From Bacteroidaceae bacterium (lineage in GTDB: Bacteria > Bacteroidota > Bacteroidia > Bacteroidales > Bacteroidaceae), in contig JAEDIG010000015.1 in assembly GCA_016292545.1 (NCBI GenBank), positions 1 through 28,542 on the forward strand: a stretch of DNA of 28,542 bases, given 5' to 3'. Below, piece by piece: positions 16,864 through 23,777 of this stretch. The position numbers were made by a program, and so were the translations under genes. The first letter of the stretch is position 1; each line of letters begins with the position of its first letter. The notes beneath the pieces were generated by a model. It had not been told where the DNA came from. It saw only the letters and a list, made by a program, of their open reading frames with translations, and made no database searches.

Positions 16864-16893
16864 CCCCTTCCGCGCAAAGCTGTGCGGGAGGGG
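16864..16893 (+). other. Strong intercistronic hairpin between tpiA and the SPOR gene
   Basis: A 12-bp stem (CCCCTTCCGCGC / GTGCGGGAGGGG, with two G-T pairs) closes on a 6-nt loop AAAGCT. The bases after it are A-rich rather than T-rich on the plus strand, so it is not a classical terminator. A role in mRNA processing or in stabilising the upstream tpiA message is plausible. Confidence 0.6.
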
Positions 16894-16923
16894 AAACAAA
16901 AATTAAAGAACTTACCTTTTTAT

Positions 16924-17475
16924 ATGATAAGAATACTCTTCACATCGGTGTTTATGTGGCTTCTTTCCTCCGTCGGGTGGGCACAGGAGAAATTCACTGA
17001 TTACTTGTTGCGCCAGAAGGCCGGCAAAGGCCAGGTGGTGCTTCACCAGAGCGCACGCATCACGGATCTTGTGAACGGTGTGCATGCTGCACCCGTGGCA
17101 TCCAAACCGGCTGCAACGCCGTCGGCCAAGCGAACCGAGACACCTACGCGCCAACAGCAGGACACTCTTGTGTATGCCGACGAACCGACCGTCCAGACGG
17201 GACAGCGTGTGCGGGCCAACGGATACCGCATCCAGGTGTATTCGGGCGGCAATTCACGTGCGGCCAAGAATGAGGCCAACATGATGGGGCAGCGTGTGAA
17301 AAGCCTGTTCCTGGAGTTGCCTGTGTACACCCATTTCATCAGCCCGCATTGGATATGCCGTGTGGGCGACTTCCGCACCTACGAGGAGGCCCATGTGGTG
17401 TTCCAGAAGATGAAGGAGACCAACCGCTTCCCCGAGGCGGTGATTGTGAAGAGCAAGATAATCGTATATAATTAA
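16924..17475 (+). CDS. Secreted SPOR-domain protein
   Basis: The start chosen is the ATG at 16924 because it puts a signal peptide (MIRILFTSVFMWLLSSVGWA-QE) directly at the N-terminus, giving 183 residues. An in-frame ATG at 16852 would add 24 basic residues and place the strong hairpin inside the gene, which is less likely. After a Pro/Thr-rich linker (about 55-95) comes a SPOR fold at about 100-183 (GYRIQVYSGG, then ICRVGDFRTYEEAHVVFQKMK, then AVIVKSKI). SPOR domains bind denuded glycan strands at the septum, so a cell-wall or division role is likely. It lies between tpiA and folE. Confidence 0.9.
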   Translation: MIRILFTSVFMWLLSSVGWAQEKFTDYLLRQKAGKGQVVLHQSARITDLVNGVHAAPVASKPAATPSAKRTETPTRQQQDTLVYADEPTVQTGQRVRANGYRIQVYSGGNSRAAKNEANMMGQRVKSLFLELPVYTHFISPHWICRVGDFRTYEEAHVVFQKMKETNRFPEAVIVKSKIIVYN

Positions 17476-17497
17476 TTATAGTATAGGACATACTTTG

Positions 17498-18079
17498 ATG
17501 GAAGAAACACTTTCAGAAGAACAGCCAGGGCAGCAGGAACTGCAGTCGCATGTGGAGCGCATCCTGCAGCTGATGGGGGAGGATGCCACACGGGAGGGGC
17601 TGGCGAAGACACCGCTGCGTGTGGCCAGGGCCATGCAGGCACTCACACGCGGCTATCGGCAGGACCCCATTGCCATACTCAATTCGGCCAAGTTCCGCGA
17701 GGACTACCGTCAGATGGTGGTGGTGCGCGACATCCAGTTCTATTCGCTCTGCGAGCATCATCTGCTGCCTTTCTTCGGTAAGGTGCATGTGGCCTATATC
17801 CCTGGCGGCTACATCACCGGGCTGAGCAAGATACCCCGTGTGGTGGAGTGTTTCAGCCATCGCCTGCAGGTGCAGGAACGCATGACCTCCCAGATTTGCC
17901 GGGCCATTGATGAGGCTCTGCAGCCGCAGGGCGTGATGGTTGTGGTGGAGGCACAGCATCTGTGCATGCAGATGCGTGGGGTGGAGGACCCCGGCAGCAT
18001 CACCACTACCGTTGATTTCAGCGGTGCCTTCAGCCAGCTGGAGAAGCGCGACGAGTTCATGCGGATTATCAGAGGGTAG
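17498..18079 (+). CDS. folE: GTP cyclohydrolase I
   Basis: The ATG at 17498 gives 193 residues. The enzyme opens GTP to 7,8-dihydroneopterin triphosphate, the first step of folate synthesis. The zinc ligands are all present: C85 and H88 in SLCEHHLLPF, and C156 in HLCMQMRGV; the 71-residue spacing is the same as in E. coli. The catalytic H87 and the TGLSKIPRVVECFSHRLQVQERMT stretch are also intact. It is the last gene of the DUF1599 cluster and converges on dnaG, with 9 nt between the two. Confidence 0.97.
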   Translation: MEETLSEEQPGQQELQSHVERILQLMGEDATREGLAKTPLRVARAMQALTRGYRQDPIAILNSAKFREDYRQMVVVRDIQFYSLCEHHLLPFFGKVHVAYIPGGYITGLSKIPRVVECFSHRLQVQERMTSQICRAIDEALQPQGVMVVVEAQHLCMQMRGVEDPGSITTTVDFSGAFSQLEKRDEFMRIIRG

Positions 18080-18088
18080 GGCGCGCGT

Positions 18089-20116
18089 TCAGCCCATCAC
18101 CCTGTCGCCGCATTGCTTGGCCAGAATGCGTTCCACTTCCTTCTTTTCCTTGAATTCATTGAGCAGGCTGGCAAAACGTTCCTTGTCGGCCTTCACGGCC
18201 GGATTCTTCACTTGCTCAATGATGTGCTTCAGCTGTTCGCGCACCACACCCAGCTTGATGTCGCACAGCAGGTGGTTCACGGTGTCGGCCAGTTGGGCGG
18301 TGTCGTCTTCCTCTTCCGGCTGGTTGCCGTTCTGGTGCACCTTGCTCAGCGTTTCCTGGTCGGTGCTCAGCAGGAAGGCCGTCTTGCTCACTTCGGGGTC
18401 GGGATGGTTGATGAAGTGCCTGTTGGCCTCGAATCCCTCCTCGTGGGCACGGGCCACGGCTTCGTCCAGAATGCGTTTGTAGACGGGCGTGTGGACATAC
18501 AGCCCGTCGCCCTGCAGGTTGTAGAAGATGTATTCGGCCAGTGTGAGCGGCCGTTTGCTGCCGTTTTCTTCCTCCACTTCGATGATCACCTTTTCGCCTT
18601 TTCTCACCACCATCTGTGTCAGCAGTTCCTCTTTCTTCTTGTCGGTGCTCATGAGTTCCTCTTCCATGGGAGGGAGCGGCTCCCCGGCCTGCGGCGTGTC
18701 GGCCTGTGGGCCTCTGGCTTCGTTTCTGCGCCGCCTTTCCTGTTCCTTGGCCCATTCCTCCCTGTTGGCCTTCATCTGGCGGCTCACGGCGTCGCTGATG
18801 ATTTTTTCGCTCATCTGCACCGTCTGTGAGGCTTGCCTCACGTAGAGCACGCGGGTAATCTCGTCGGGGATGATGGCGATGCTGCGCACGATGTTGTTGA
18901 TGAAGTTGCTGAGGGCCTGCGGGTCGCCCTTGGCCTCTTCCATCAGCAGCCCCGTCTTGTAGTGGATGAAGTCCACCTGGTGGGAGGCTATGTATTGCTG
19001 GTATTCCTGTGCCGTGTGTTTGCGGCCGAAGCTGTCGGGGTCGTCGCCGTCGGGCAGCAGCAGCAGTTTCACGTTCATGCCTGCGGCCAGCAGCAGATCG
19101 ATACCCCTCTCGCTCGCCTTTATGCCGGCGGGGTCGCCGTCATAGATGACCGTGATGTTGCTCGTCAGGCGGTGGATGATGGCTATCTGGCCTTGCGTGA
19201 GCGCGGTGCCCGAGGAGGCCACCACGTTTTCAATGCCGTTCTGGTGCATGGCCATCACGTCGGTGTAGCCCTCCACCAGGAAACACAGGTCCTTCTTGCT
19301 GATGGCCTGCCGGGCCTGGAAGAGTCCGAACAGCTCGTTGCGCTTGCTGTAGATGATGCTTTCGGGCGAGTTCATGTATTTCACGTTCACTCCCTTTGTG
19401 GCCATGTCGAGCACACGGCCGCCAAAGCCGGCCACGCGTCCGCTTTGGCTGTAGATGGGCCACATGACGCGACCGCGGAAACGGTCGCGCAGACCGCCCG
19501 TATGGTCGTTTTTCATGCACAGGCCCGTGCCGATGCTCTGCTTGGGGTCGTGCTCGTCGGGGATGTTCACGAGGTAGCGTTCCTTATAGCCGGCCTTCAG
19601 CGCATCGTTTCCCAGGCTGCGGTCCTTCCTGTCGGGGCAGTAGCCCACCTGGAATTTTTTCAGGATGTCGTCCCTGAAGCCTCTGGCGCGGAAATAGGCC
19701 AGTCCGATGGCGCGTCCGTCGTCGGTCTGGTAGAGCTGCTCCTGGAACCATTTGTTTGCCCATTCGTTCACGATGAACATGCTGTCGCGGTCGGTCTGTG
19801 CCTGCTTCTGCTCGTCGGTCAGCTCCTTTTCCTCTATGGTGATGTTGTATTTCCTGGCCAGATAGCGCAGCGCGTCGGGAAAGGTGAGGCTTTCGTGCTT
19901 CATGATGAAGTTCAGGGGACTGCCTCCCTCCCCGCAGGCAAAGCAGTGGCAGATGTTCTTGGCGGGCGACACGATGAACGAGGGTGTGCGGTCGTCGTGA
20001 AACGGGCACAGGCCCTTCAGGTTGGCCCCTGCGCGTTTCAGGGTGACGAAGTCGCTCACCACGTCCACGATGTCTGCCGTCTGCAGGATCTTGTCGATGG
20101 TCTGTTTGTCAATCAT
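18089..20116 (-). CDS. dnaG: DNA primase
   Basis: The 675-residue protein synthesises RNA primers for chromosome replication. The N-terminal CHC2 zinc finger has C37, H40, C58 and C61. The catalytic core follows with YMNSPESIIYSKRNELFGL at 247-265. The Toprim domain has EGYTD at 282-286 and DGDPAG at 326-331, which bind the metals. A Glu/Arg-rich linker around 460-500 precedes a C-terminal helical domain expected to contact DnaB. Length is about 90 residues longer than E. coli DnaG, mostly in the linker and C-terminal part. Its start (ATG, 20116-20114) overlaps the TGA of the Lrp-type regulator, so the two are translationally coupled. Confidence 0.96.
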   Translation of the reverse strand: MIDKQTIDKILQTADIVDVVSDFVTLKRAGANLKGLCPFHDDRTPSFIVSPAKNICHCFACGEGGSPLNFIMKHESLTFPDALRYLARKYNITIEEKELTDEQKQAQTDRDSMFIVNEWANKWFQEQLYQTDDGRAIGLAYFRARGFRDDILKKFQVGYCPDRKDRSLGNDALKAGYKERYLVNIPDEHDPKQSIGTGLCMKNDHTGGLRDRFRGRVMWPIYSQSGRVAGFGGRVLDMATKGVNVKYMNSPESIIYSKRNELFGLFQARQAISKKDLCFLVEGYTDVMAMHQNGIENVVASSGTALTQGQIAIIHRLTSNITVIYDGDPAGIKASERGIDLLLAAGMNVKLLLLPDGDDPDSFGRKHTAQEYQQYIASHQVDFIHYKTGLLMEEAKGDPQALSNFINNIVRSIAIIPDEITRVLYVRQASQTVQMSEKIISDAVSRQMKANREEWAKEQERRRRNEARGPQADTPQAGEPLPPMEEELMSTDKKKEELLTQMVVRKGEKVIIEVEEENGSKRPLTLAEYIFYNLQGDGLYVHTPVYKRILDEAVARAHEEGFEANRHFINHPDPEVSKTAFLLSTDQETLSKVHQNGNQPEEEDDTAQLADTVNHLLCDIKLGVVREQLKHIIEQVKNPAVKADKERFASLLNEFKEKKEVERILAKQCGDRVMG

Positions 20117-20574
20117 AGGTGGATGCCGAACTGATGTTTCACCTCGCTCATCACAAACGTGCTCTCTATGCTGGCCACGCTTTCTATGGCCCCCAGTTCG
20201 TTGAGCAGGAATTCCTGGTACTGCTTCATGTCTGCGGCGTAGATTTTGAGCATGTAGTCAAAGTTCCCGCTGATGTTGTAGCATTCCGTCACCTGTGGAA
20301 TCTCCTGGATGCGCCGCGCAAAGTCGAGGGCGAAGTCCTGGTTGATTCTCCGCAGTTTCACGTTGCAGAACACCATGAAACCCCTGTTCAGTTTTTCCGC
20401 GTCCAGCACTGCGATGTATTTCTTGATGTAGCCTGCCCTTTCCAGGCGTTTGGTCCTTTCAAAAACAGGCGTGCTCGACAGATTGACGGCTCTGGCCAGC
20501 TCTTTTGTGGAGAGCCGCCCGTTTTCCTGCAGGGTCCTCAGGATATTCAGGTCTGTTTTGTCCAGTGTGTCCAT
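20113..20574 (-). CDS. Lrp/AsnC-family transcriptional regulator
   Basis: The start is the ATG at 20574, giving 153 residues beginning MDTLDKTDLNILRTLQENG, the standard first helix of Lrp proteins. A longer upstream reading runs through the promoter and the direct repeats and is rejected. A winged helix-turn-helix is at about 5-60 (RLSTKELARAVNLSSTPVFERTKRLERAGYIKKY). The RAM ligand-binding/oligomerisation domain covers about 70-145, with YNISGNFDYMLKIYAADMKQYQEFL. Such proteins form dimers to octamers and usually sense amino acids. The gene overlaps dnaG by 4 nt, an unusual partner. Two palindromes upstream are candidate binding sites. Confidence 0.94.
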   Translation of the reverse strand: MDTLDKTDLNILRTLQENGRLSTKELARAVNLSSTPVFERTKRLERAGYIKKYIAVLDAEKLNRGFMVFCNVKLRRINQDFALDFARRIQEIPQVTECYNISGNFDYMLKIYAADMKQYQEFLLNELGAIESVASIESTFVMSEVKHQFGIHL

Positions 20575-20626
20575 ATTCTTGTTATGCGTATTCCTTACTT
20601 TGGTGATAAAATCAGTAAATCGGTTG

Positions 20627-20634
20627 CAAATGTA
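20627..20634 (-). promoter_or_regulatory. Probable -7 element of the lrp-like/dnaG operon
   Basis: On the minus strand TACATTTG (20634-20627) fits TAnnTTTG, placing the start point near 20620 and a leader of about 46 nt. No TTTG is found at the ideal -33 distance, which may mean the promoter relies on an activator. Confidence 0.55.
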
Positions 20635-20688
20635 CGAACAAAAATTGGAATGTCCACCATCTGTGCCCCAAAAATGTGTCCCGCCTGT

Positions 20689-20725
20689 GGAAATGCCTTG
20701 CAAAATTTTTGCACACATGATTCCG
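20689..20725. repeat. 37-bp direct repeat, copy 1, with 15-bp palindrome
   Basis: Runs from GGAAAT to GATTCCG and matches copy 2 at all but two positions. It contains the perfect palindrome TGCAAAATTTTTGCA at 20699-20713 (7-1-7). Size, AT-rich centre and position upstream of an Lrp-type gene fit an Lrp-family operator; a dispersed intergenic repeat is the main alternative. Confidence 0.85.
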
Positions 20726-20729
20726 TCCG

Positions 20730-20766
20730 GGAAACGCCTTGCAAAATTTTTGCACGCATGATTCCG
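20730..20766. repeat. 37-bp direct repeat, copy 2, with 15-bp palindrome
   Basis: Runs from GGAAAC to GATTCCG, with the identical palindrome TGCAAAATTTTTGCA at 20740-20754. The two palindromes are 41 bp apart centre to centre, close to four helical turns, so both would face the same side of the DNA. Confidence 0.85.
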
Positions 20767-20890
20767 CGCTGGAGCTTGGCTTCATAAAAACACTTTTGTC
20801 TTTTCCATGCGGCTGCGCTTTCCATATCCGCGCCTGATAGTCGTGAATACCGCAATTGTTGTCCTTTTTTCCCCTGATAGCCGCCGAAAA

Positions 20891-20922
20891 TTTGGACGGA
20901 ATGAATAAAAGGCCTATCTTTG
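20891..20922 (+). promoter_or_regulatory. Promoter of the unknown three-gene envelope operon
   Basis: TTTG at 20891-20894, a 20-bp spacer and TATCTTTG at 20915-20922 match the Bacteroidota -33/-7 consensus well. The start point near 20930 leaves a leader of about 55 nt before the ATG at 20986. Confidence 0.75.
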
Positions 20923-20985
20923 CGGCTGCAATCAACCTGAAAGGCGCAAAAACCTTGAATAGAAACAGACACAGCATTGAATGTC

Positions 20986-21786
20986 ATGAAGAAGATACTT
21001 AAACTGATATTGGGCGCGCTGGCGCTGATGGCCGCGTTTCCTCTGCTGATGGTGATATGGCTGTTGGCGGCCTCGTATGACAACCACAGGCCTGGCATCA
21101 CCTTTTTTGTCCGCGAGAACCATGAATGGGGAAACGGCCGCACGCTAGAGATATATCATCAGGATTCGGCTGCGATGGTGTTCCCGGAATGGGCTGTCTG
21201 CGGTGCCGGTCCCGGCAATATGTATTGTCGGGACAGCATGGGAGCGAGGGTGGATTCATCCTACATGCGGGTGGGCGTATGCCCGGTGGTCGTTCACAGG
21301 TATTCGGGACGGACGGACACGGTATACACCCGATTTAAAAGTGATACGGATGTGGGATACGTCAGCCGCGATGCATGTACCGAGGATTGGATTGTGGCCG
21401 AATGCAAGCTTCCGGGAGAGATATTGGGACACAAGGGACTGACTGATTACGCCATAGCAGCATACGGCGCGGACACGCTTCCCATCCAGCGGTTGCGTAT
21501 AGACTCCTATACCTTCATAGGTCAGGAAATCGTGTTCGACAGCGACATCGTGCACTATTGGATAGCAAGCCGCAAGACACCGGACATATACGGCCCATTC
21601 ACGGAAAGGGAGGCCGTATGCCAGATGGAGAAGCTTGGCATCCCGCTCCCCATAACGTTGGATGGCAATTACGACAGATACGTGTATAACTGTTCGGACG
21701 AGAAAAAGCCGGATTCGTTTTCCTGGCCCAATTGGAGACACCGGCCCGACAAAACGCTGGGGAAACCATATTCTTCAACCAATTAG
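20986..21786 (+). CDS. Unknown membrane-anchored protein, first gene of a three-gene envelope operon
   Basis: The ATG at 20986 gives 266 residues (MKKILKLILGALALM...). A single hydrophobic segment (about 4-27) followed directly by polar sequence suggests an inner-membrane anchor with the rest in the periplasm. The body has at least five cysteines, including two close together in VCGAGPGNMYC, which could form disulfides. Near residue 195 it has HYWIASRKTPDIYGPFTEREAVCQMEKLGIP, a pattern (trp-ile, lys, tyr-gly-pro, then an acidic helix and leu-gly) I have seen in small bacterial hypothetical proteins, but I cannot assign a family. No catalytic motif is visible. The next gene starts 13 nt after its stop. 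Confidence 0.75.
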   Translation: MKKILKLILGALALMAAFPLLMVIWLLAASYDNHRPGITFFVRENHEWGNGRTLEIYHQDSAAMVFPEWAVCGAGPGNMYCRDSMGARVDSSYMRVGVCPVVVHRYSGRTDTVYTRFKSDTDVGYVSRDACTEDWIVAECKLPGEILGHKGLTDYAIAAYGADTLPIQRLRIDSYTFIGQEIVFDSDIVHYWIASRKTPDIYGPFTEREAVCQMEKLGIPLPITLDGNYDRYVYNCSDEKKPDSFSWPNWRHRPDKTLGKPYSSTN

Positions 21787-21799
21787 ATAAGCAATGTGT

Positions 21800-22456
21800 A
21801 TGAAAACGATTTTTATCACCATGCTGCTCTTGTCGCTCACGGCAGGAGCAGGAGCGCAGTCCGCCACCACAGCGGAACAAATCAAAGCGTTTTATGCCGG
21901 ATATATGAAGGCGCTTTCCCTCCCGGCATCGGCTACAGACACACTGCTCTACCGTCATCACTATCCGGGTCAGGATGCCTGCCCCGAACTGACATCCGAG
22001 GACAGCTACATGGAACTGCATGTGCAGGGCGGCATCGTGAGGAAAGGCTTCTTCTGGGGCACTACCGACATGATGGACCACGCCCGCGAGGGATATGCGT
22101 GCGGCTTCTTCGTGCTGCCCATGACAGATATCACACACGCGATGGACTCCGTTTCCTTTACATTGAAGACCGTAAAGGACGCCGACGGGCAGCCGGTCAA
22201 CATGTTCGCCAGCTCGCCAGTGGGCCTTCATGTGCACCGCTGGGAAGAAGCGGTGAAGTTATGCGGCCCGTGGGAGAGTTTTACAACCAGTCTGGCCGAT
22301 AGCGTACGGGCAAGCATCCGGCCTCATGCTGCGCCAAGGGGCAACCGTCCCGAAGCATGCCCTCTGCCGGATTCCGTCATTGTTCGCCGATGGACGGAAG
22401 TGTTCGGATTCTCGGATTCAGACAGTATGCTGTTCGTCCGCGAACGCAGAAAATAA
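21800..22456 (+). CDS. Unknown secreted protein, second gene of the envelope operon
   Basis: The ATG at 21800 is preferred over the one two codons upstream because it opens a clean signal peptide (MKTIFITMLLLSLTAGAGAQ-S). The mature part is about 198 residues. The N-terminal half starts with a helix (TTAEQIKAFYAGYMKALSL) and continues with SEDSYMELHVQGG, GFFWGTTDMMDHAREGYACGFFVLPMTD and SFTLKTVKDADGQ, which reads as a small alpha/beta sensor-like or NTF2-like fold; that is inference. The C-terminal 50 residues include a Pro/Arg-rich stretch. No family is recognised. Only 19 nt separate it from the lipoprotein gene that follows. Confidence 0.75.
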   Translation: MKTIFITMLLLSLTAGAGAQSATTAEQIKAFYAGYMKALSLPASATDTLLYRHHYPGQDACPELTSEDSYMELHVQGGIVRKGFFWGTTDMMDHAREGYACGFFVLPMTDITHAMDSVSFTLKTVKDADGQPVNMFASSPVGLHVHRWEEAVKLCGPWESFTTSLADSVRASIRPHAAPRGNRPEACPLPDSVIVRRWTEVFGFSDSDSMLFVRERRK

Positions 22457-22475
22457 CTTAATTGCACGAGAACCT

Positions 22476-23657
22476 ATGAAGAAAACCAGCATTTTATTAT
22501 TGTCTGCCCTGACACTGTTGGCATGTAGCGGCAGGCGTGCGAATCAGACAGCTGCCTGGCAGAAACAAGACGATTCCCTTCCCGTGCCGGCCGAATCCGT
22601 GCCGGCCGAATCCGTGCCGGCCGACAGCCAGCCGGACTGCAAGGCTGACAGCAGTATGGCATGGGTGACGGAGGGGGTGGAGCGCACGGACAGTGTGCCG
22701 GCCGACAGCATCATGCCCGTGAGGCGGTGGAAGTTCAGTCTGGCCGACGGCAGCTTCCCCTGCTTCGTCCGCAACGACAGTGTCTTCATAAAAGCCATGG
22801 AGGTGGACTGGCAGGGACACTTCTACGTAGTGGGCGGCAATCCTGCGCGCCTTGTCTGCTACAGGGGGACTACACCCGTCTACAGCCGCGAACTGGATTC
22901 ATACCAGAGCAACAACGCATTGATACGCCTCGACGGCGACAGCCTCTGGATTGTGGAGGAGAGCCTCAAGACCATCATCCGCCTCCACAAAAACGGACAG
23001 GGCGACATCGAACGCTTTCCCATCCCCTTTGAGGACGACGACATCATCGACGTGGGCAGGTTGGGCGACGGCATGTATGAACTCACGGCCTACAAGTACA
23101 TAGAGATTACGGACGAATACATGGAGGAATTCAGGAAACTCCCGGAAGAGGGGGATTTCGTGGAGGACTTCTACGGTACAAAGGAATATGCCTGGTGTAT
23201 AAATTTTGCCCACACCCTAACGTATTTCGTCTTCAACTATCCCGCAGTGCTGGTGGAGAAGGAACTCGTCGGGATGAACAACTATTATGATCCCGGGGAC
23301 TGGAAAACACTGCGCCATGGGGGCGGCGACGAATACATCCACGTAGGCTATGCTGGTTCATACAATTCTGCCAATGTGGACATAAAAGAGTGGGGCGGCT
23401 ACAACCAGTCTCCCAGATACAAGCATATCATCCTATGCAACGATTCCAACGAGCGTATAGCCGAACGTGTCATGACGCGTGTGCCGCAGCGGTTCATCCA
23501 GTACAACGAAACCACCAAGAAGACGGGCTTCTGGGCCAACATTTTCCGTGTGCGCGGCTGCTACCTGTTCGTCACTGGCTATACGCCCGGCAGCGGCGAG
23601 GTGGAGATCATGGCCTTCGACCTGCGTGAAATGATGCCAGAAGGGAATATGCAGTGA
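22476..23657 (+). CDS. Unknown lipoprotein, probable beta-propeller, third gene of the envelope operon
   Basis: The ATG at 22476 gives 393 residues. The start MKKTSILLLSALTLLACSG has a lipobox (LLAC), so the mature protein should be lipid-anchored at Cys17. Next comes a low-complexity linker with VPAES repeats. From about residue 85 the chain is a run of short beta strands with repeated hydrophobic-Gly/Asp turns (GHFYVVGGNPARLVCY, NALIRLDGDSLWIVEE, IIDVGRLGDGMYELTAY, CYLFVTGYTPGSGEVEIMAFDL), the look of a six-bladed beta-propeller of the sort common in Bacteroidales. No catalytic residues are evident. With the two preceding genes it makes a set of one membrane-anchored, one secreted and one lipidated protein. 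Confidence 0.78.
   Translation: MKKTSILLLSALTLLACSGRRANQTAAWQKQDDSLPVPAESVPAESVPADSQPDCKADSSMAWVTEGVERTDSVPADSIMPVRRWKFSLADGSFPCFVRNDSVFIKAMEVDWQGHFYVVGGNPARLVCYRGTTPVYSRELDSYQSNNALIRLDGDSLWIVEESLKTIIRLHKNGQGDIERFPIPFEDDDIIDVGRLGDGMYELTAYKYIEITDEYMEEFRKLPEEGDFVEDFYGTKEYAWCINFAHTLTYFVFNYPAVLVEKELVGMNNYYDPGDWKTLRHGGGDEYIHVGYAGSYNSANVDIKEWGGYNQSPRYKHIILCNDSNERIAERVMTRVPQRFIQYNETTKKTGFWANIFRVRGCYLFVTGYTPGSGEVEIMAFDLREMMPEGNMQ
22584..22628 (+). repeat. Three tandem 15-bp repeats in the lipoprotein linker
   Basis: GTGCCGGCCGAATCC occurs twice in a row (22584-22613) followed by the variant GTGCCGGCCGACAGC (22614-22628). The same variant recurs at 22695-22709. They encode VPAES, VPAES, VPADS and VPADS. 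In-frame change of linker length by slippage is likely between strains. Confidence 0.9.
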
Positions 23658-23733
23658 CAAGGCAACATAAAGGAAAAAAGGCGGGAAACCTCGATTTTTC
23701 ATTCCGGCATGCCTGTAATTCGTGGATTTTATA

Positions 23734-23741
23734 TAAATTTG
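23734..23741 (+). promoter_or_regulatory. Probable -7 element of the esterase gene
   Basis: TAAATTTG fits TAnnTTTG, 36 nt before the ATG at 23778. No good -33 TTTG is present. The 23658-23733 stretch before it shows no gene and no convincing terminator. Confidence 0.45.
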
Positions 23742-23777
23742 CAGCATCATACAAAGTTTTTTTTAATGATTGGAATT

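Larger units (their letters stand above)
20575..20985. other. 411-bp divergent intergenic region
   Basis: Lies between the lrp-like start and the unknown envelope operon. It contains the lrp -7 element (20627-20634), the two 37-bp repeats (20689-20766), and the promoter of the plus-strand operon (20891-20922). The stretch 20767-20890 shows no gene; it has two short CCTGATAG words and a T-run but no clear structure. Confidence 0.8.

Noticed and set aside
18074..18102. Imperfect GGGTAGGGC / GCCCATCACCC hairpin at the folE-dnaG junction
   Set aside because: The stem needs an asymmetric bulge and has no T-run; too weak to list as a terminator.
20113..20718. A longer form of the Lrp-type regulator with 48 extra N-terminal residues
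   Set aside because: The extension covers the -7 element and part of the direct repeats; Lrp proteins begin at the MDTLDKTD-like start used here.
20689..20766. CRISPR array
   Set aside because: Only two repeats separated by 4 bp, with no spacer-length gap and no cas genes in the window.
20595..21143. Short minus-strand frames with repeated CKxFARHF/VQKFCKAF-like peptides
   Set aside because: These are translations of the 37-bp direct repeats and the start of the plus-strand operon, not genes.
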